DNA of 64,000 nucleotides from RGIG4034 sp045576455 (lineage in GTDB: Bacteria > Bacillota > Clostridia > Lachnospirales > Lachnospiraceae), in assembly GCA_045576455.1 (NCBI GenBank), contig JAZNGM010000027.1, forward strand, positions 23,163-87,162. The letters are read 5' to 3'. The notes beneath the pieces are model-generated. The model did no database searches. It saw only the letters and a list, made by a program, of their open reading frames with translations, and had not been told where the DNA came from. A program made the translations under genes and the position numbers. Within the stretch, counting starts at the first letter, position 1. Each line of letters opens with the position of its first letter. This document shows, piece after piece, positions 60,746 to 64,000 of this stretch.

Positions 60746-62938
60746 ATGGCACAGACTGATAACAAGAGTAAAAAAGATTACGCAAAAGAATTTTGCCCGC
60801 AGAGAAATATAAAAGTTGTAAAGAAGGACGGAAGTAAAGAGGACTTCAATGTACAAAAAGTAATTGATGCGGTTGGCAAATCTGCTTATAGAGCTTTAAC
60901 CAAATTTACGGATGAGGATAATAAGAAAATCTGTGCATTTGTTATAGAAAAAGTAAATCAAAAAATAGAAGAAATCGGTACCGATGAAATACCGATTCCT
61001 GTTATGCATAATATTGTAGAAAGCGCACTTGAAGAAGTAAAACCGATAGTTGCAAAAAGCTATCGTGATTACCGTAACTACAAACAGGACTTTGTACGTA
61101 TGCTGGATGATGTGTATAAGAAAAGCCAGTCTATTATGTATGTAGGTGACAAAGAGAATGCTAATACGGATTCGGCTCTTGTTTCCACAAAAAGAAGTTT
61201 GATTTTCAATCAGTTAAATAAAGAATTATATCAAAAGTTTTTCATGACAACGGAAGAAATACAGGCATGCCGTGACGGATACATTTATGTGCATGATATG
61301 AGTGCAAGACGTGATACCATGAATTGTTGTCTTTTTGATGTAAAAAATGTTCTTTCCGGCGGATTTGAAATGGGTAATATATGGTACAACGAGCCTAAAA
61401 GCCTTGATGTAGCTTTTGACGTTATCGGAGATATCGTTTTAAGTGCAGCAAGTCAGCAATATGGTGGATTTACCGTACCGGAAGTTGATAAAATTTTGGA
61501 ACCTTATGCAGAAAAATCATACAAGCATTATTTGGAAAAATATGAAAAGCTTGGTGTGGATCAGGAAACTGCTGACGCGGAAGCTTTAAATGATGTTAAA
61601 CGCGAGTTTGAACAGGGCTTCCAGGGATGGGAATACAAATTTAATACCGTTGCATCAAGCCGTGGAGATTATCCTTTTATTACGGTTACTGCCGGTATAG
61701 GCACAGGCCGCTTTGCTAAAATGGGTACGATTGCCATGTTAAATGTCAGAAGAAGAGGACAAGGTAAGAAAGACCATAAAAAGCCCGTATTATTCCCTAA
61801 AATTGTATTTTTATATGATGAAAATTTACATGGACCGGGCAAAGAACTTGAAGAAGTTTTTGAAGCAGGTGTGAAGTGTTCTGCCAAAACTATGTATCCT
61901 GACTGGTTATCCATGACCGGTAAAGGATATATTGCAAGTATGTATAAACGATACGGAAAAGTAATTTCCCCAATGGGTTGCCGTGCTTTCCTTTCCCCTT
62001 GGTACGAAAAGGGCGGTATGCATCCTGTTGATGATAACGACGCGCCAATTTTTGTAGGGAGATTTAATATCGGTGCGGTATCCTTACACTTGCCGATGAT
62101 TCTTGCTAAAGCACGTCATGAGAGCAAAGATTTTTATGAAGTACTTGATTATTATCTGAATTTAATCAGACAACTTCATATCAGAACCTATGCATACTTA
62201 GGTGAGATGCGTGCGTCAACAAATCCGCTTGCATATTGTGAGGGAGGTTTCCTTGGCGGACATCTTCAATTAACAGATAAGATTAAGCCGTTATTGAAGG
62301 CAGCTACGGCTTCCTTTGGCATTACCGCTTTAAATGAGCTTCAGATGCTGTATAACGGTAAATCACTTGTGCAAGACGGACAGTTTGCGCTTGAAGTAAT
62401 GGAGCACATTAATAAAAAAGTGCAGGAATTTAAAGAGGAAGATGGCAACTTATATGCAATCTATGGAACTCCTGCAGAAAATTTATGTGGTCTTCAGGTA
62501 AAGCAGTTTAGAAAGAAATACGGTATTATTGAAGGGGTATCTGACAGGGAATACGTAAGTAACAGCTTCCATTGTCATGTATCTGAAGATATTACACCTA
62601 TTCATAAACAGGATTTGGAATGCCGTTTTTGGGAACTTTTAAATGGTGGTAAAATCCAATATGTTAAATATCCGATTGATTATAATCTTGAAGCAGTTAA
62701 AACGCTTATAAGAAGAGCGATGGATTATGGATTTTATGAAGGAGTAAACCTTTCCCTTGCATATTGTGACGATTGCGGACATCAGGAACTTGAAATGGAT
62801 GTTTGTCCAAAATGCGGTAGTAGGAATCTTACAAAAATTGACCGTATGAACGGATATTTGTCTTATTCAAGAGTGCATGGTGATACACGTTTGAATGATG
62901 CCAAAATGGCGGAGATAGCGGAAAGGAAGAGCATGTAA
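60746..62938 (+). CDS. nrdD: anaerobic ribonucleoside-triphosphate reductase
   Basis: 730 residues from ATG at 60746, preceded by TGGAGGAGAG; ATG at 60728 is rejected. An ATP-cone (about 27-120) provides allosteric control. The catalytic barrel and a C-terminal zinc site (CDDCG and CPKCG) are present, and the glycyl radical residue is G703 in RMNGYLSYSR. It reduces ribonucleoside triphosphates to deoxy forms without oxygen. The activase nrdG follows after 2 bases, and the combination shows anaerobic DNA precursor synthesis. Confidence 0.97.
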   Translation: MAQTDNKSKKDYAKEFCPQRNIKVVKKDGSKEDFNVQKVIDAVGKSAYRALTKFTDEDNKKICAFVIEKVNQKIEEIGTDEIPIPVMHNIVESALEEVKPIVAKSYRDYRNYKQDFVRMLDDVYKKSQSIMYVGDKENANTDSALVSTKRSLIFNQLNKELYQKFFMTTEEIQACRDGYIYVHDMSARRDTMNCCLFDVKNVLSGGFEMGNIWYNEPKSLDVAFDVIGDIVLSAASQQYGGFTVPEVDKILEPYAEKSYKHYLEKYEKLGVDQETADAEALNDVKREFEQGFQGWEYKFNTVASSRGDYPFITVTAGIGTGRFAKMGTIAMLNVRRRGQGKKDHKKPVLFPKIVFLYDENLHGPGKELEEVFEAGVKCSAKTMYPDWLSMTGKGYIASMYKRYGKVISPMGCRAFLSPWYEKGGMHPVDDNDAPIFVGRFNIGAVSLHLPMILAKARHESKDFYEVLDYYLNLIRQLHIRTYAYLGEMRASTNPLAYCEGGFLGGHLQLTDKIKPLLKAATASFGITALNELQMLYNGKSLVQDGQFALEVMEHINKKVQEFKEEDGNLYAIYGTPAENLCGLQVKQFRKKYGIIEGVSDREYVSNSFHCHVSEDITPIHKQDLECRFWELLNGGKIQYVKYPIDYNLEAVKTLIRRAMDYGFYEGVNLSLAYCDDCGHQELEMDVCPKCGSRNLTKIDRMNGYLSYSRVHGDTRLNDAKMAEIAERKSM

Positions 62939-62940
62939 AA

Positions 62941-63447
62941 ATGAGATACCATAATATAACTAAGGATGATATGCTCAATGGCGATGGTCTTAGGGTAGTA
63001 TTGTGGGTTGCCGGTTGTTCCCATTGTTGTAAAGGATGTCAAAATCCTCTGACATGGGATCCTGATGGAGGCTTATTATTTGATGAAGCTGCCAAGCAGG
63101 AAATTTTCGAGCAGCTTGATAAGAATTATATATCCGGCATAACTTTTTCCGGTGGTGATCCGTTACATTCTGCCAATCGTTTTGATGTCAAAAGTCTGAT
63201 GATAGAAATTAAAGAAAAGTATCCTGATAAAACAATTTGGTTGTATACAGGAGATGTGTGGGAACATATACATCATTATCCGATGATGAAGTATATTGAT
63301 GTTCTGGTAGATGGTGAGTTTATACTTGAAGAACGCGATGTAAAATTAAGATGGAAGGGTAGTAAAAACCAGAGAGTTATTGATGTACAAAAAACTTTGA
63401 AACAAACTGACCCAATTATTCCGATTTTACATTGTCCTGAATATTAG
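62941..63447 (+). CDS. nrdG: anaerobic ribonucleotide reductase-activating protein
   Basis: 168 residues. The CX3CX2C radical SAM motif is in VAGCSHCCKGCQNP (C26, C30, C33), followed by TFSGGDPLH. It uses S-adenosylmethionine and a 4Fe-4S cluster to make the glycyl radical on NrdD (G703). It is translated directly after nrdD in the same operon. Confidence 0.96.
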   Translation: MRYHNITKDDMLNGDGLRVVLWVAGCSHCCKGCQNPLTWDPDGGLLFDEAAKQEIFEQLDKNYISGITFSGGDPLHSANRFDVKSLMIEIKEKYPDKTIWLYTGDVWEHIHHYPMMKYIDVLVDGEFILEERDVKLRWKGSKNQRVIDVQKTLKQTDPIIPILHCPEY

Positions 63448-63465
63448 TAATGAAAGAGGTTCAAT

Positions 63466-63978
63466 ATGAAAAGAATTGCACAGTTTGAAAAAGTAAGCCG
63501 TGAAAGATTTTTAAAGGATTTTAAAGATACTTTTCCTACTTATCAGGATGATGAAATCTTAATGATTTATGATAATATTAAGATTCCCAAGAGAGCCACA
63601 TCCGGAAGTGCCGGATATGATTTTTATGCTCCGGTAACCATCAATCTTAATCCGGGACAAATATGTAAGATCCCGACAGGAATCCGTGTAAAAATTGAAG
63701 ACGGATGGGTGCTTAAGCTGTATCCGAGAAGCGGACTTGGCTTTAAATACAGACTTCAGCTTAACAATACGGTAGGTATTATTGACAGCGATTATTACTA
63801 TTCGGACAACGAGGGGCACATTTTCATCAAGGTGATGAACGACTCCCGTGAGGACAAGATCGTCGAACTGGCGGCCGGCGACGGCTTCGCCCAGGGCATC
63901 TTCGTGGAATACGGTATCACGGTCGATGACGACGCCACCGCCGTCCGCAACGGCGGCTTCGGCAGCACGAGCAAGTAA
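63466..63978 (+). CDS. dut: dUTPase (deoxyuridine triphosphate nucleotidohydrolase family), chimeric base composition
   Basis: 170 residues. Trimeric dUTPase motifs are in order: SGSAGYDFYAP (I), PRSGLGFK (II), NTVGIIDSDYY (III) and a C-terminal RNGGFGSTSK (V). It hydrolyses dUTP to dUMP and pyrophosphate, which fits its place after nrdDG, although dCTP-deaminase-like relatives exist. The first 112-116 codons are AT-rich like the rest of the window; from about 63800-63811 onward, 49 of 56 codons end in G or C. Reading frame and motifs continue across the change. The region may be recombinant or a misjoin. Confidence 0.85.
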   Translation: MKRIAQFEKVSRERFLKDFKDTFPTYQDDEILMIYDNIKIPKRATSGSAGYDFYAPVTINLNPGQICKIPTGIRVKIEDGWVLKLYPRSGLGFKYRLQLNNTVGIIDSDYYYSDNEGHIFIKVMNDSREDKIVELAAGDGFAQGIFVEYGITVDDDATAVRNGGFGSTSK

Positions 63979-64000
63979 GGAAAAACAACACAACAGCCCA
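63811..64000. other. abrupt high-GC tail of the window
   Basis: GC is about 40-43% in the 120 bases before this point, but about 68% in 63841-63900 and 63% in 63901-63960. The last 22 bases after the dUTPase stop hold no feature that can be named. Confidence 0.85.

Noticed and set aside
63559..63993. 144-codon minus-strand frame at the right end
   Set aside because: It is a by-product of the high-GC tail, opposite a complete dUTPase frame with all motifs.

Overview
This window looks like a chromosomal segment of a low-GC, anaerobic, spore-forming Gram-positive bacterium, most likely Clostridia close to Lachnospiraceae. The evidence is AT-rich sequence with strong AGGAGG-type ribosome sites, near-consensus SigA promoters with 16-17 bp spacers, a spoIVA gene, the oxygen-sensitive ribonucleotide reductase pair nrdD-nrdG, and Firmicutes gene orders (yceD-rpmF-plsX-acpP-rnc-smc-ftsY, ylxM-ffh-rpsP-khpA-rimM-trmD-rplS-lepB-rbgA-rnhB-ylqG-ylqH-yraN, DUF512-der-plsY-gpsA). 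Genus cannot be fixed from the sequence alone. No rRNA, tRNA, CRISPR array, insertion sequence, integrase or phage gene was seen. No gene-free stretch exceeds 300 bases.

Layout. 1-4 kb: a 5'-truncated FtsA/Hsp70-fold ATPase, a WalJ-type metallo-hydrolase and an ACT/DUF711 pair. 4-11 kb: tmcAL divergent from pta, then a block of membrane transport and signalling genes (ion-transporter-superfamily permease, cytidylate-kinase-like protein, DUF1538 membrane protein, tandem PII-like protein) where ackA is usually found. 11-24.6 kb: fatty-acid/phospholipid start genes, RNase III, SMC, both SRP GTPases and ribosomal-protein/tRNA-modification genes, with ilvA and a YitT gene interposed. 24.6-31 kb: two signal peptidases around rbgA, rnhB, FliK-like and FlhB-like genes, yraN and pgeF. 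31-35 kb: an OmpR-type two-component system and tyrS. 35-41 kb: prs (minus strand), then DUF512-der-plsY-gpsA.

41-53.5 kb is the most unusual part. It lies where gpsA and spoIVA are commonly neighbours. A five-gene plus-strand operon encodes a MoxR AAA+ ATPase, a CoxE-like VWA protein, a receiver/HD-GYP protein, an intact hybrid histidine kinase, and a second hybrid kinase that has lost its phospho-accepting His and ATP-site residues but keeps a receiver and an Hpt domain. A convergent minus-strand operon encodes an ABC exporter with two permeases and a membrane-anchored surface protein.

53.5-64 kb: spoIVA; a nucleoside salvage/nucleic acid operon (purine nucleoside phosphorylase, amidohydrolase, membrane-anchored MutS-like ATPase, RNase HI, a 58-residue membrane protein, a WYL regulator); then nrdD-nrdG and a dUTPase. 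Within the dUTPase gene, at about 63.80-63.81 kb, base composition changes abruptly from AT-rich to about 65% GC for the rest of the window while the reading frame and family motifs continue. This is either recombination or an assembly join.
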